Shown piece after piece: positions 21,334 through 33,551 of a stretch of 64,000 nt of DNA. Within the stretch, counting starts at the first letter, position 1, and each line of letters opens with the position of its first letter. The stretch spans positions 186,001-250,000 of the forward strand of contig BCIG01000025.1 in assembly GCA_001599915.1 (NCBI GenBank). Reading direction: 5' to 3'. Source of the stretch: Symbiotaphrina buchneri. Its lineage: Eukaryota > Ascomycota > Symbiotaphrinales > Symbiotaphrinaceae. The position numbers and the translations under genes are program-made. A model generated the notes under the pieces. It ran no database searches. It was not told the origin of the DNA and worked only from the letters and a program-made list of their open reading frames with translations.

Positions 21334-24255
21334 TCATTCCACGTCGTCCTCTCGTCGATATTCCTGTCTGTCTTCGTCCAACCCCGCCGCAGTCGGTAGG
21401 TCTGAAGCAAGTGCGTGAGCTCCTACGCCCGCTAGATCTGTATCTATGCCAGGAAAGCGCAGCGAAGATGTTGTTGCAGCCGTTGAGGCCCGGGGTATGG
21501 CTGGAGGGTGGTGATCCCCCGATGACGGAGTCCTCTGAGGCGTATGACGTCTGCCGTCGTCACCTGTACCAGCGAAGTCTCGTGAATCGAAAGGGCTACC
21601 CTCATCTTTGTCGGTAGTAGCGATGGTTTGGTCATTCTCTGTTGTGGCTCCCACAGAGTGTTTTTGGACCGCAGACCCTTCTACGGAGCTGTCCGACTCC
21701 GGTGGAGGCTCGGGTCCAGGATCCTTAGGAACAGTAGCTTCTGCGTCAGCTGCAGTAAGACTTGCAGTAGGCGCCTCGGGTATTGTGCCAGCAGAACTTC
21801 CCTTGGTCTCTGCGTAATGGTGCTCCTGGTCATCAAGAGGTGTAGGTTGTAGATCAGTATCTGCTGCCCGAGCTGGTAACTCCAACTGTTCTACCTCGCC
21901 GGCTTCGTGCTCTAGCGCGAAGGACTGCTTGATGGTGGTCGGAGTACTTCCCGAAGTTGTCGGTGCGTCTTCGTTGCCTTCATCATTATGACGCTCATCT
22001 GGCTCCATGTGGCCGTCTGCTGGCCGAGATACGGACCCATCCCTGCTTTTTGTTGGCGTAATATCAAGCACGTCAGACTCCTCCTTCTTGTTCCTATCCA
22101 TTTCGTCTGGAACTTCAAACGCTTCCCGCTGCTTCTTCAGGCTGACTGCGTCGTTCTGGAGGCCTAAGGATTTCGTATCGATCAAATAATGATCACCATT
22201 GAGCTCGATGTGATTCCAGTGTCTGTCGTCGTCAGGTGAGATGGAGATAATTTGAGGCTCTAGTCCACCTGCGGAGACTGGAGGGTATCGTAAATGCGCC
22301 GTATTGGACGCAGGCGAACGTCCACGATGTTCTTCTTCGTAGCTGTAGAAGTTGCTCATGTCTTCCACTGGGTACCGGGGGACGTCATAACCTGAAGGAA
22401 GGGAGATATCCGAGTCCAGAGGAGTAGTCTGCTGAGTATGATCAAAATAAGGGGTACGAGAAGGCGTGATCCCCCGTTGATCCGAGACAGGGACCCAGCC
22501 ATGAGCCAATGGGGGTTCTGCTGCTGGGTCCAACATCACAGGCTCAGCGTCTGCCCAGCTTGTTTTCGGAAATCTTTCCAGTAGTTCTCGAGCAGGTTTT
22601 CGAAACCGCGGGTCATCCTCCAAGCAGGCCTTCACGACCTCACGGTAATAAAGGGGCACATTCTGCTTCGATCCCTCCAGTGTCAACGGCCTCTCTTGTC
22701 GTTCCGGTTCGTCCTCCTCTTCTGCTATGCCCCATAGAACCATACCTAGTTGGTAGAGATCAGATTTGACTCCAATGAACATCGCAATCCTTTGCCCGCT
22801 CTCTATCAGCACGCTCAACTCAGGCGGCTCCCATCCCACCGGACATCCGCGCCGGTTGATGTCAATCATCTTCGCATTATCATCCACGTCAATGACGATA
22901 TTAGACAATGTAAAGTCACCCTGCACGAAGCCTGCCTCATGAATCTCCGCCAGACCATGCACGATCTGCTTCGCCCACCTTTCTCGCCTCTCCCAAGACA
23001 GAGTGCCCCTGTAATCATACATCAGGTCTACCAAGGAGCCTTGCTCAGCGAAGTCGATCAGTAGCCCCTTCACAACACGGCTCATGTCGTCGACTACAAC
23101 GCCACGCAATTGAATAACGCTTTTTGAACCAGATAAAGACAACGAATATAACGCATTGAGCTCGTACAGAAATTCATCAACACTATCAGGGCCAGGAATC
23201 TCCTTCTTGATCAAGAAACGACCATGTGCTTGGATCTTATATACAAATCCAGACATATGTGCTTCGAACTTCAAAGAGCTTTCAGGATATCTGAGACAGT
23301 CTATATGTCGAATTGCGGCAACAGGTGGGTAGGGTATAATCTCGTGAACATCCTCGGTGACATGGACGTGAAGTCTACCCTCACTGGTTTGCAACTTGAG
23401 GTTCGTCACACTGTCATAGAACTGTATCTCGGGCAAAGACTCTCGAATGGATTCATAGATCCGGGCATTCTTGGCACGCTGAAATTTCAAACGCTTCAGA
23501 TCGCTCTCCAAGGAGTCTGGAGGAGCATCACGGTAGTCACAGGATACTGTTACCCTTCGCCAACGAGTCGGGGTTTCGGCATACGTCACGAAGAACTTCT
23601 CCCTGTCTGACATATCGCGGAAGTGCATGCTGAGGTTGAGGATCCATTTCCCTTCCAGCTCGGCGTGCAGAACATCTTCTGGTACGCTTTCAGACAGTGG
23701 GCCTCCCTCGGATGGGGCGTCGCTCCCGCACAGTGTGGGGACACTGCCACGGGCAGTATCCGGAAAGTCATCTAGGGTCTCTCCTGGATCTGAAAAGTGC
23801 CCCTGCGAGGTGTGGTCAAGTTCAATACGCAGGTCATAGACCTCCGGGGCGGACGAGGCAGGTAGCGGTCGAATAGTGGGTGACCTAGCCCTCCAGTTAC
23901 TGGTCGCTCTCCTCTGGCCAACCGACAGCGCTCTTCTTTCAACGGGTAGGGATTGAACTGGAGTCAGGCGTTCCCGACGTTCAGATTCCTGCCGTTTGAG
24001 AGTGGCTTGACGGGGTAGTCCGGGGACGACCCTCCTTTGCTTCCCCACGGGGTCCTCTGGAGCGCCCTCTGTGTTGGCCTTCTCGTCATGTGGCTCCTCC
24101 GGGGCCGCAACAGTGGTATGTCCGTCTTTCCCCAGCCAATGGCCCAGCTTCTTCCCCAGGTTGATACGGGTCCATACGCTGGCCGGCCTGGGCGTGCCCT
24201 TCTCGTGATGGAACATTGGCGAATGCGGGCTTATGGAAGCTACGGCAAAAGCCAT
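21334..24255 (-). CDS. Kinase-like protein with degenerate catalytic motifs
   Basis: One intronless frame of 973 residues from the ATG at 24255; a second ATG at 24216 is also possible. Residues 1-320 are mostly disordered and basic, with a folded-looking patch near 200-310. A protein-kinase-like domain spans about 320-580. The presumed ATP lysine is in FLIKKE (about 350). The catalytic loop reads VQGDFTLSNIVID in place of HRDxxxxN, keeping the Asp and the Asn. The DFG triad is replaced by DIN (about 465-467), and APE by PPE. VKSDLYQLGMVLWG follows as subdomain IX. The final 390 residues are acidic, low-complexity and Pro/Ser/Thr-rich. Pezizomycotina have families of such kinase-like proteins with no known role. 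Activity is uncertain: Lys, catalytic Asp and Asn remain, but the metal-binding DFG has lost its Phe and Gly. Confidence 0.75.
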   Translation of the reverse strand: MAFAVASISPHSPMFHHEKGTPRPASVWTRINLGKKLGHWLGKDGHTTVAAPEEPHDEKANTEGAPEDPVGKQRRVVPGLPRQATLKRQESERRERLTPVQSLPVERRALSVGQRRATSNWRARSPTIRPLPASSAPEVYDLRIELDHTSQGHFSDPGETLDDFPDTARGSVPTLCGSDAPSEGGPLSESVPEDVLHAELEGKWILNLSMHFRDMSDREKFFVTYAETPTRWRRVTVSCDYRDAPPDSLESDLKRLKFQRAKNARIYESIRESLPEIQFYDSVTNLKLQTSEGRLHVHVTEDVHEIIPYPPVAAIRHIDCLRYPESSLKFEAHMSGFVYKIQAHGRFLIKKEIPGPDSVDEFLYELNALYSLSLSGSKSVIQLRGVVVDDMSRVVKGLLIDFAEQGSLVDLMYDYRGTLSWERRERWAKQIVHGLAEIHEAGFVQGDFTLSNIVIDVDDNAKMIDINRRGCPVGWEPPELSVLIESGQRIAMFIGVKSDLYQLGMVLWGIAEEEDEPERQERPLTLEGSKQNVPLYYREVVKACLEDDPRFRKPARELLERFPKTSWADAEPVMLDPAAEPPLAHGWVPVSDQRGITPSRTPYFDHTQQTTPLDSDISLPSGYDVPRYPVEDMSNFYSYEEEHRGRSPASNTAHLRYPPVSAGGLEPQIISISPDDDRHWNHIELNGDHYLIDTKSLGLQNDAVSLKKQREAFEVPDEMDRNKKEESDVLDITPTKSRDGSVSRPADGHMEPDERHNDEGNEDAPTTSGSTPTTIKQSFALEHEAGEVEQLELPARAADTDLQPTPLDDQEHHYAETKGSSAGTIPEAPTASLTAADAEATVPKDPGPEPPPESDSSVEGSAVQKHSVGATTENDQTIATTDKDEGSPFDSRDFAGTGDDGRRHTPQRTPSSGDHHPPAIPRASTAATTSSLRFPGIDTDLAGVGAHALASDLPTAAGLDEDRQEYRREDDVE

Positions 24256-25994
24256 GCAGACACGGTCTGCTCGAGTACGTCGCCAGTTTCCGTGGGACAA
24301 TCATTGAGTTAAAGTCTGTCGTGGCATGGCGCCGGGGTTCTAGAGCGTATTTCTGCTCAATTGATGCCGGAGTATCGTCGACGAGCTGATGCAATTGCCA
24401 GTTGCCGCGCGCCTCATTCACAATCAAGGGGCTTCAGTCGTGCAACGTCAGCACAGCTAAAGTGAAGGAGGGGGTTGTGAAGTCGTTGGATTGGTACTGG
24501 CACAGTATGGGTTATGGCTGTTTTCGCTGCGAACCTCGCCAGACACCGTAACTGGATGGGAGGGCGGCAGCGTCGGCGCAGAAAAAGCAAGGCTGTCCAC
24601 GCATGCAGACAACTCACTTGCGCACGCCCTAACGTCCCAATTGGAACCCAATACAACAAGGTGGTTGATATGATATATGAGATGATGTCAGTTCTTCCAA
24701 AAATGAGAGAAATTTTTGTGCTGCACCCTATCTCTGGCTACTCTGCCAAATTGCTGAGGCTGTGTGGTGCTGAGGAGACCTGAGCGCAACGGGGAGGCTG
24801 GGGAACCGAGTATTAACGGGATCCCCACCTGTCAATTAGACTTCCTTAACTACAAAGCTACCTAGAGTCGGTCTATCCTCATTAAGTTCTCTCCGCAGTT
24901 ACTGAGCCATGGTGACACAGCTCCTTCTCCTGAATATACGCAAATTCTTCGGCGTGCTCGCTCAGCGTCGGTCCACTGTAACCTCCAAGGTACTCAGACT
25001 CGAGATCTTTTTTCATTTCAATTCCCGCGTCAAGGGGGATTGCGAGCATCTGCACGATGCAGGGATGAGAGCCAGCAAACCCTCGAGCCAAGTCCCGAGG
25101 CGCCGCTGCGGAAGCCAAACTCTGGTTCCCCGCTCCGTCCGGCCTTAACTAGACTGAAGCAAAATCACACACTATGTCACTTATCGACCTTAGTGGATTA
25201 CTTGGCTGGGCACTCGTGGCACCAATCATCCATGAACCCTGTCCTAATCTGGGTATCATCTCTGTCCGTTATCGGAACATTTCGACTTTATTCTCTTTCT
25301 CTAGTTCCCTCAAGCACCTAGGGGGTTGTTCTGAAGAGCAAGGGTGGTCAAGTATTTTCATCCCACTGGGCGATGATGCATAGCATTCGTCCACTTTGCC
25401 GAAGAAATTGTAATTGCTGGCAAGGTAGAAACGCCAGAGTTTCCCTGTGCTCTGGGAAGGTGGCATACAGCAAGGGGTACAACGCTTATCGCGTGTTACT
25501 GGGCCGGTTTGAGACAATTTATCAGTCGAGGTCGGATGAATGGCTCCGTTGGATCAAAGTAGGACAGCAACACCATTGCTGTACAACAGTTTGCCGATCC
25601 CAGTAGAGCCGGTTCAATGGCGTGCACCTGCATCCAATGGATCACTACGAACGCTTCTTGCCCCTCTGGAGATACGGAGGTGTGGTACCACCACCTCCCC
25701 AGAACGGAACGGTTACACGGTCGTCAAGAGAGATCCCACCACATGTATCTGATAAGGGGTAAGGTGAAGACAGAGTGGAGAAGCCTAATGATCGAGTAGA
25801 TCATGGCGACCGCATGGTACTATGTACAACCCCTAAATCTAATGCTGGTATGCTACAGTGGGTAGATGCGAATATATCTCCAACGCCGGCTTTCCCTGAC
25901 AGTCGTCAACAGAACCCCGGCCACAACACCCGCTCAAGAGGTGTGCATGCATGTAGGAATACGCCATATGCCGAATAAACGCTATATGCTCGAA
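24256..25994. other. Intergenic region, Lon 3' side to kinase-like promoter
   Basis: About 1.7 kb between two minus-strand genes. I find no conserved protein in any frame. It should contain the promoter of the kinase-like gene on the left and the Lon terminator on the right. Confidence 0.5.
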
Positions 25995-28900
25995 TCAATC
26001 ATCGTCAGAGGACTTCTCGTCGTTCTCTTTTTCTGGCTTGGCCAGTTGAGCCTTCCAGACGTTCCTGGCGCGCTCCCTGTCCAAATCTTTGAACACCAGC
26101 TTGAACACATCGGAATACCAGCTTGCAGGATATCCTTCCAGACCCTCTTTGATGTTCTAGGCATGAAGTCAGTACAATAAGCCACGCACGCAATGGGGGT
26201 TTCGTACGTCAGGGAGTTCTAGCCAGTCAGACATATTGTCTGCTGGAAAGATGATCTTGTTGGCGCCAGCACGGCGAGCCGCCACGGACTTCTCGCGCAA
26301 TCCGCCAATACGGAGAACTTTTCCAGTCACGGTCAGTTCCCCGGTCATAGCGATTGTCGGGTCCAGAGGATAATCCATTGCTAGGGATAGCAAAGATGTC
26401 GCCATAGTGATACCGGCAGAAGGGCCTATTTCGAGGGTCTGTTAAATGTGCTATACAGATTTGTGAGCGTGGAAGAAACTTACCATCCTTCTGCACAGCA
26501 CCTTCCGGACAGTGGAGATGGATCTTTGCTTTGTCGAAAAAGTGATTCTCTGGAAATTCTTTTGCCATGAGCGATTTCGCAAAAGAATAGGCGATCTGCG
26601 TTGACTCCTTCATGACGCTTTTCAGGTTTCCCGTCCGCTCAAGCCCTGGACGCGACGAGTGGCTCAGAGCTGTTTCCAAGATGGATTCGACGTACAGTGC
26701 GGCGCCGCCCATCTGAGTCCAGGCAAGACCCATGGCAACCCCAGGTGGGGTAACGTCGTACAACCTATCCGAGGTGAAGACTGGGGGCCCGACGTAATCC
26801 TTCAGGTTTTCCTTCGTAATATCAACATGCACGCTTTCAGGGACTTTGAGGCTTATACGCGGTTTCTCCGTCGTCTCCTTCTCCATGTCCACTGGAGTCT
26901 CCTTTACGTCTGTTTCGTCCTTCTTCGCTTCCTCCAGAGCCTCCTTGCCCTCTTCAGTCAAGGCCTTATCCTCACCGAGGGCTTCCTCGCCCAGATCCTG
27001 CACGATCTTCAAGGCCGCCTTCCGGTACACTTTCTCGATCTGCTTCTTCAAATTGCGTACACCACTTTCACGGCAGTAGTATTTGATGAGCTCTTCAATG
27101 GCATCCTTTTCAAGCTTGACATCCACATTTTGAAGCCCGCTCAACTCCTTTGCGGCAGGGGCGAGATATCTGTCAGCTATGGCCATCTTCTCGTCAGCCA
27201 CATAACCGGAGAGTTCGATCATTTCCATCCGATCCAGTAAGGGACGCGGAATTGTTTCTGTCATGTTCGCCGTGCATACGAAGAGAACCTTGGAAAGATC
27301 AACAGGTACATCCATGTAATGGTCCAAGAACGAACTGTTTTGTTCAGGATCGAGTAATTCGAGTAAAGCCGAAGCGGGATCACCCTGGTGACCTCTTCCA
27401 ATCTTGTCAATTTCATCTATCAGAATCAAGGGGTTCTCCGTTTGGCACTTCTTCAAGGCCTGAATGATGCGGCCGGGTAACGCTCCAACATATGTGCGAC
27501 GGTGACCTTTGATCTCAGCCACATCTGTTAGACCACCGACGCTGAATCTGTAGTATTGCCGGTTGAGAGCACGAGCAATGGACTTCCCTATGCTGGTTTT
27601 CCCAACACCAGGGGGACCCACGAAGCAGAGGATCTTGCCCTCAACAGTACCGCGTAACTTCCCAACCGCAATGAATTCTAATATCCGGTCCTTAACATCT
27701 TTAAGGCCGTAATGATCTTCATCGAGGACCGTCATGGCATTCTTTATGCCGAAAGTCTCGGCACTCCTTTGGCCCCATGGTATCTGCGTCAGCCAATCTA
27801 AGTAATTCCTTGTGACATTAAACTCGGATGCAGCAGGCTCAAGGTGGGCCAGCTTGTTGATCTCTTCGTCGAAAACTTTCCTAACAGCCTCCGGCATGGC
27901 AAGTTTATCCGCTTTCTCTTTGAACTTTTCGACCAGCTTGTCTTTACCATCAGACTCAATGCCTAATTCGCGGCGGATACCCTTCATCTGCTCCATGAGC
28001 CAGTATTCTCGTTGCCGCTTCTGGATTTTAGCCTCGACGTCCTTAGAAATTTTTGACTGAAGTTGTGCATTCATAAGCTCCTTCTTCAACACTACGAGCG
28101 CTTTCGATAACCTCTCTTCGACATTAAGAGTTTCGAGCACGTCTTGCAGTTCTTTGATCTCCCCCGCAGATACCGCGGCCGCAAAATCCGCAAGTTTTGC
28201 AGGTTCATCAATGACATTTCCAGCGGACTGGCTCATCGAGAACGTAGATATCTGATCCCGGAATAAAGTGTTCATAGAGGCAATCTCCTTGAAGACATTG
28301 ACGATTTCGCTGGTTATTGCACGTATGACCGGACTCTTCTTGTCGTAAGGTTCCTCCGTCAGATTTTCCACATTCACCAAGCTCACGGGATACTTCTTTA
28401 GGAAAGACATCGGTTCGTATGCTTGAACTCCTGCTTCTTTGCCTTGTTCTACTCCCTCCTCGAAACTGGCAACAACATCGCCCTTGTTCTGCTCCTTGCT
28501 TTCCTCCTTGCCCTCCTCTTTCGTCGACTCGCCCTCAAGGGCTGCAGTCACTATTCCATCTGACTTTTCTGTGTCGGCTTTTGCTCGGTTGGGATGCACA
28601 AGAGAGGACATTCTTATCCGGCGGTGAGGATACAGAACAGCGGTCAAACTGTTACCCTCACCATGTACTGGGAATGCACTAGTGACCTGAGCGAAAACTC
28701 CCACATCATGGACATCCTCTGGATTTTCAATCACATCATGGTCCGCCTCTTCATCCTTGAAAAGGAAAGCGCCGACGTAATGTTGTCCCCGTTTCATCAT
28801 CTCTTGAATAGCCTTAGAGACGTTTGGATCCCGGATCGTCACCGCCTTGTAGAAGCCTGGAAAGAGCGGTCGTTTTGCTATTGGGATTGCCAGCACTTGC

Positions 28901-29433
28901 GGATATATATCTGGCACAGTAGGCTTCTGCAGGGACCGCTCTGTTGACTGCTTCCGGCCTTTCCGTCCGCCATCACCAGAGCCTGCGGCACTGTCACCGC
29001 CACCGCCAGCCGTACTACCCCCTTTCGCATCGCCACTGGGGTTAGCAGAGGCAGATGCAGGTATCGGACTCGGTACGTCTGTATCTTTATCTTTCCCTTC
29101 CAACGGATGCTCGCCACCCGCCTCGTCCGCATGTTTCTCTTCTCTTTCACGACGCTCCTTCTCCTCGGCAGATGGTTGCTCTTCTACATTCGTCGGGTCT
29201 TCTGGAGGTCGTTCTTTGCTTCTCGCGCTCGACACTGAGAATGCCCGAAAGCTGTGCGTAGGTGACGCTGCTGCTCCGGGTCGTCGACGGAATGGGGAGG
29301 GTGCGAGTAGGGGCGTACGAGAAGTCCGTAGACAGAGTGAGGAGTATGGCCTGGTTACCCGTTGCGATCTGGCAGCGCTACGTTGCGCCTGGCGGAGGAC
29401 GTCTCTCCATGGCAGATTCTGACCGTACAGCAT
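25995..29433 (-). CDS. pim1: Mitochondrial Lon protease (PIM1)
   Basis: Three exons on the minus strand, 29433-26484, 26425-26208 and 26156-25995; 1109 residues. The N-terminus is Arg/Ser-rich ([16 protein letters not shown]), a likely mitochondrial presequence. A charged linker follows, then the Lon substrate-binding domain beginning near [19 protein letters not shown]. The AAA+ module has Walker [14 protein letters not shown] and Walker [13 protein letters not shown]. The serine-lysine protease domain follows: the nucleophile is in [10 protein letters not shown], split by the first intron, and the lysine is in [15 protein letters not shown]. Lon degrades oxidised and misfolded matrix proteins and binds mitochondrial DNA. 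ATG 29433 is chosen because the frame upstream has no other ATG. The short highly acidic tail ends in DDD. Confidence 0.96.
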
Positions 29434-29956
29434 GCTCTCGTGAGCGCGCCGTGACGAGGGGCTATCGACCGGTGTGAGCACGAGTACGTGACCAAGTCGA
29501 CGGCAGGATCCTGTGGAATCAGATGAACCCCAAGGTCACGGAGGCCGTAAATGCGGAGAGCCGTGTGTAGCGTTGCTGTAGCGGACTCACTCCGCTTGAT
29601 GAGTTACAGCAGATCGAGTGAGCTCGAAGGCTGCACAGGCAAAATGCAGTGACGACTTCGGCTCCACACACCGCAGATTAGCTCATCATGTAAGCTTGCA
29701 CAATTGCGCCAATCTAATTACTCAGCTATCTCTTCAAAGTAAGGTAGGTACCTCTAATGCTGTAGTTCACGTTTCGAGGTACAATTCAGTATCTAAGGTA
29801 CAGGTAGCTATTATTGAAAGTTCGGAATATGGCATATCAGATTGCAGGGTCATTGTGACTGAGTATTATTGTTCATAGCTTTTTCGGTGGTTTCCTTTCA
29901 AATAAGATACAGGGTATACCATCACACCGCCCCAAATAATTATAAAAGCCAGTCCT
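29434..29956. other. Intergenic region, MOB3-like 3' side to Lon promoter
   Basis: 523 bases between two minus-strand genes, expected to hold the Lon promoter. AT-rich for the window in its right half. No other feature found. Confidence 0.5.
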
Positions 29957-31445
29957 TCACTCGGCTGGGTCTTCAACGTGTTTGTCGTCTGTAGAAGATC
30001 CCTCGTCTTCATCGTCAGGCGCATTTGCGGTAGGCCCTGTCACTTCCTCCTGGTCACTAGCTTTGTTATCGACACTTTCGGCCATATCCTCCTTCGTATC
30101 TGTCTCCGCCCCTACTCCCTTTTCAGGACTGTCTACTGTGCTGGATCCTGATGGTTCTTTATCGGTAGCTGGCACGTCCTCCCCGGCGCCTGCATCTTCT
30201 GCTTCGTTGATTGACACTGCCATCTGTTCCTCACCCTGCTCTTCGTGCGACTCTTCCGGTATACTAGCCTCTTCTTCGGTGGACTCCTGCTCTGGGTTTT
30301 GCTCCTCCTCTTGCCCGGCGTGCTCGGCTTGTTCAGCTTCCTCAGATCCTTCCATGATGGTACCCACGAAAGAGCCTGTAGATGGCGTAGCTTTATGACG
30401 CCTGGTGGTGATGCCGCTCGTACTGGGGCCCCCATCCTGCTCAAACTGGCCAGAAGTAGCTCCCCGGCTGGAAGGCTTCAAGATGCTGGGGATCTCCGGA
30501 GGGTGAGAATCTTCGTTTTCCGCTGCGGTTTCCCTTTCATTCTCTAACCCCTCGGCCTCCGGAGGAACGGTGTAGTTATCCTCCGGGATCAGCCGATAGA
30601 CGTCACACACAGCTTTGAAGAATACATATAACCCAGTCTGCCCTTCCACTTGCCAAAACACACTCCTGTGCTGGAACCACGCATGTGCGAAGATGCGGTA
30701 TAGTCTTCTCATAATATTCGTGATCTGACGGACCCCTTGTTGCGCTCCCAATCCACCATCTCCGCCCAGAGTAAGACGGCTAGGGAAGTGCTTTGAAGAG
30801 GTAAGGATATTTGCTGCCCAGTCTAGCGTGTGACAGCAGTAATCTATGGCGCAGCAAGATTTGGGCGGATCGTGTACCGCACAGAGGTACTGCCACTCGC
30901 TGGCTCGCATTTCCGGGCATGTTTGCGCCGAGCATGGCGGTGCATCCGCGAAGAAAGCAACAATTATTATGTTGACCTGCTTCGTTAAGAAGCGGCAGAG
31001 CTCGTAAAGCCACAGGGAGCCATCTATTCCGGGAGGCGCTTGGGCAAGGGTCCTCGCAGTAGAACGTGTAAGTGGACTTGCGCTTGTAGAAGATTCAGGA
31101 GAAGTATAGCTGTGATAAAGGGCCTGGAGGTGTTCTTGAAGTTGGAAGGCGGAGTCAAGCTGGATACCTTGATTAGCACAAGGCACTTAAATCGAAAATT
31201 GGAAGCATTACATCTTCTAATGGCACGAGGGGCGGCCCAGAGGCCATCTCTTCTGATTTGGTCCCAGGCCGTATCCTCCTAGTGGCTCCATTGTCGTTCT
31301 GAGTAGTTGTTGCTGCATCTAGCCGTGCGCCGGTAGGGTCTTCGATTGTCGGCGACTTGGGACCAATCTGGACCTCTGTGAATGGCGGAGGGCTTGGTAG
31401 CCGCGGCGAGCTCACTGGAGATGTGGCATTCGTGCCCTGCGCCAT
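29957..31445 (-). CDS. mob3: MOB/phocein family protein (MOB3-like, STRIPAK)
   Basis: Two exons on the minus strand, 31445-31212 and 31159-29957; 478 residues. The join PLED|LDSAFQLQEHLQ matches the start of the phocein domain (PLEDMDSTLAVQ in animals). Zinc-site residues appear as CSAQTCPEM and HDPPKSCCAIDYCCHTLDWA. Later conserved parts are SSKHFPSRL, RRLYRIFAHAWFQHR and PEDNYTVPPE. The domain fills about residues 78-270. The last 200 residues are very acidic and Glu/Ser-rich and look disordered. Phocein-type MOB proteins are subunits of the STRIPAK phosphatase-kinase complex, which controls septation, hyphal fusion and fruiting in Sordaria and Aspergillus. That function is inferred from family. 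It is divergent from the COBW gene, 229 bases apart. Confidence 0.88.
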
Positions 31446-31674
31446 GGAAGCGGCGAAGCTGGAAGACTGAGGCGCGCGGTCCTGGTGAAGGTGAGCTTTG
31501 GCTCTGGTCACTGACGCGAAGCTACTCCATGTACCCTCGCTTCTTCATTTTGGCCGTTCCGGGCCCTGCATTTTACCACTCTCTAAACGGAGTAACTGCT
31601 GCTACGGAGGAACAAAAATTCGGTTTTTGTTCACTGCCAACGGTGCTTGCTACCTCATATTCTGGGTGCACCTT

Positions 31675-33147
31675 ATGCAGGCAATGGATTTCGAGGCCGA
31701 AGACGACGTACCACCTTTGCTCGTCGGTGCAGATGGCGATGACGTTCCATCTACGAGCCAGCTGGATGCTGAGATGGGCGACTTAGCAGTAGTCAAGGTC
31801 CCTATAACGATCGTAACTGGTCTGCCTGCACCACCCTCTACTTGGTGTGGTGCAGAATCCTGATAGTCATGGAAATACAGGTTATTTGGGTGCCGGAAAA
31901 ACAACTCTCATGAATTATATCTTGGGCGAACAACACGGGAAGAAGATTGCAGTTATACTCAATGGCTTGTATACACTCTGCTACAACATGGAAGCTTAAG
32001 GATGGCTAGCTAACCGAAATGGATATTGCAGAGTTTGGTGACTGTAAGCTATCCGGTCTTCTCTAACGCTTCTTTGCTGATACGTAGAATACAGCTGCCG
32101 ATATAGAGAAAGCCCTGACCGTCAATAAAGATGGTCAGCAAGTCGAGGAGTGGCTGGAGCTTGCAAATGGCTGCATCTGCTGTTCTGTGAAGTCCGTGTC
32201 CATAATGCAGACGCCGAAGAAATGCTAAGTCCTCTGCAGGGATTCCGGGGTCAATGCCATTGAGTCATTGATGGAGAGAAAAGGAGCATTCGATTACATC
32301 TTACTGGAGACCACCGGCCTTGCTGACCCTGGAAATATTGCGCCTTTATTTTGGGTAGACGAGGGCTTGGGCAGTACCATCTATCTGGATGGGATTGTGA
32401 CGCTGGTTGATGCAAAGAATATACTACGAAGTCTGGATGACACGCCCTGTAATCCGGACGACGTACACGAAGGTCATGAGGGCCCAGCATTGAGCACGGC
32501 ACATCTTCAAATTTCTCATGCGGATATCATTGTGATCAATAAGAGCGACTTGGTCTCGGATGAAGAACTGAGAACCGTCCGCCAGCGGGTACAGGCGATC
32601 AATGGTCTTGCCAAAGTGCATGTGACACAGCATGGTCGCGTTCCGCAGCTTGAGGGGCTGTTGCTCGATTTACACGCGTATGATGATGTCGGTGGCCTGA
32701 ATGTCTCTGTACAACATAGTCATCTTGATCCTGTATGCCACCCGGTACCATGATTCCATTCTCAGCTAACACCAAGTTCAGTCAATATCGACTATGACAA
32801 TATCCTTTCCTGCTATTGAAGCTGAGCAGCTTGCCATGCTCGACGCATGGTTACAGTCAGTCTTGTGGGAATTGAACTTGCCTCCACCTTCGGAGTCTGC
32901 CCTGGGCGCTGACATGGCAGCGTTTGAGATTCACCGGTTAAAGGGGAGGGTCCTGCTGAAGGATGGTTCCATTAAGATGATACAGGGCGTGCGCGAGGTT
33001 TTCGAGATCCTGGATGTCAAGGATGCTGCTACAAACGCCTCATCGGAACTTCCTAAGATGACCGAAGGCGGGAAGTTGGTGATCATCGGGAGGAACCTGA
33101 CTGGTCTTCCATGGGAGCAAAGCTTGCACAACAGCCTGCAAATTTGA
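31675..33147 (+). CDS. COBW-domain zinc-metallochaperone GTPase (ZNG1-like)
   Basis: Six exons: 31675-31819, 31881-31964, 32032-32043, 32095-32191, 32240-32732 and 32782-33147; 398 residues. A second ATG at 31684 may be the start. The P-loop [15 protein letters not shown] spans the first intron. Next are NEFGDS, then the GCICC metal motif in [20 protein letters not shown], and the guanine motif VINKSD. The C-terminal CobW domain includes LWELNLP and FEIHRLKGR. Eukaryotic ZNG1 GTPases deliver zinc to methionine aminopeptidase 1. The N-terminal DDVPPLLV resembles the chaperone-client peptide of that family only loosely, without its Cys. Exon 3 has just 12 nt. The intron before it seems to begin with GC instead of GT, since only AATG|GC keeps the conserved NEFG. 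Confidence 0.9.
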
Positions 33148-33551
33148 GGATGGACCCATAATTGAGAATTTGTAGGCTGGTCTAGATCGGAAAGGAGGCC
33201 GATGGTGAGTGATCTATCGGCGTCTGTCCCAACCGGAGGGCACGGAATGACAGCTTGGGAGACGACTAGGTCGCGTGGGATGTTCCGCGACATGCGGGCA
33301 TCGGAGGAAATGCAGGTCGCTCTCGGCGGGATGTCCGAATCAGTCAACCCGAGGAACAGAGCACGCGAAACCCCGCTCCCCCACAAAATGACGATCCAAA
33401 CAACAGCTATGCCCCTGTACATGAGAAAAGCCCGGCCTGACCGACCATATCAATAAAACATATTATTGCACGACTCAGTCACGCATTTGCAAAACGTCTG
33501 TTGGAGCGCTTTTTGATTCTTCATTTTCCGAGTGGTCTTCCCAGTGCCAAG
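33148..33551. other. Intergenic region, COBW gene to DhaL-type gene
   Basis: 404 bases between co-directional genes, probably the promoter of the DhaL-type gene. No other feature is seen. Confidence 0.5.
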
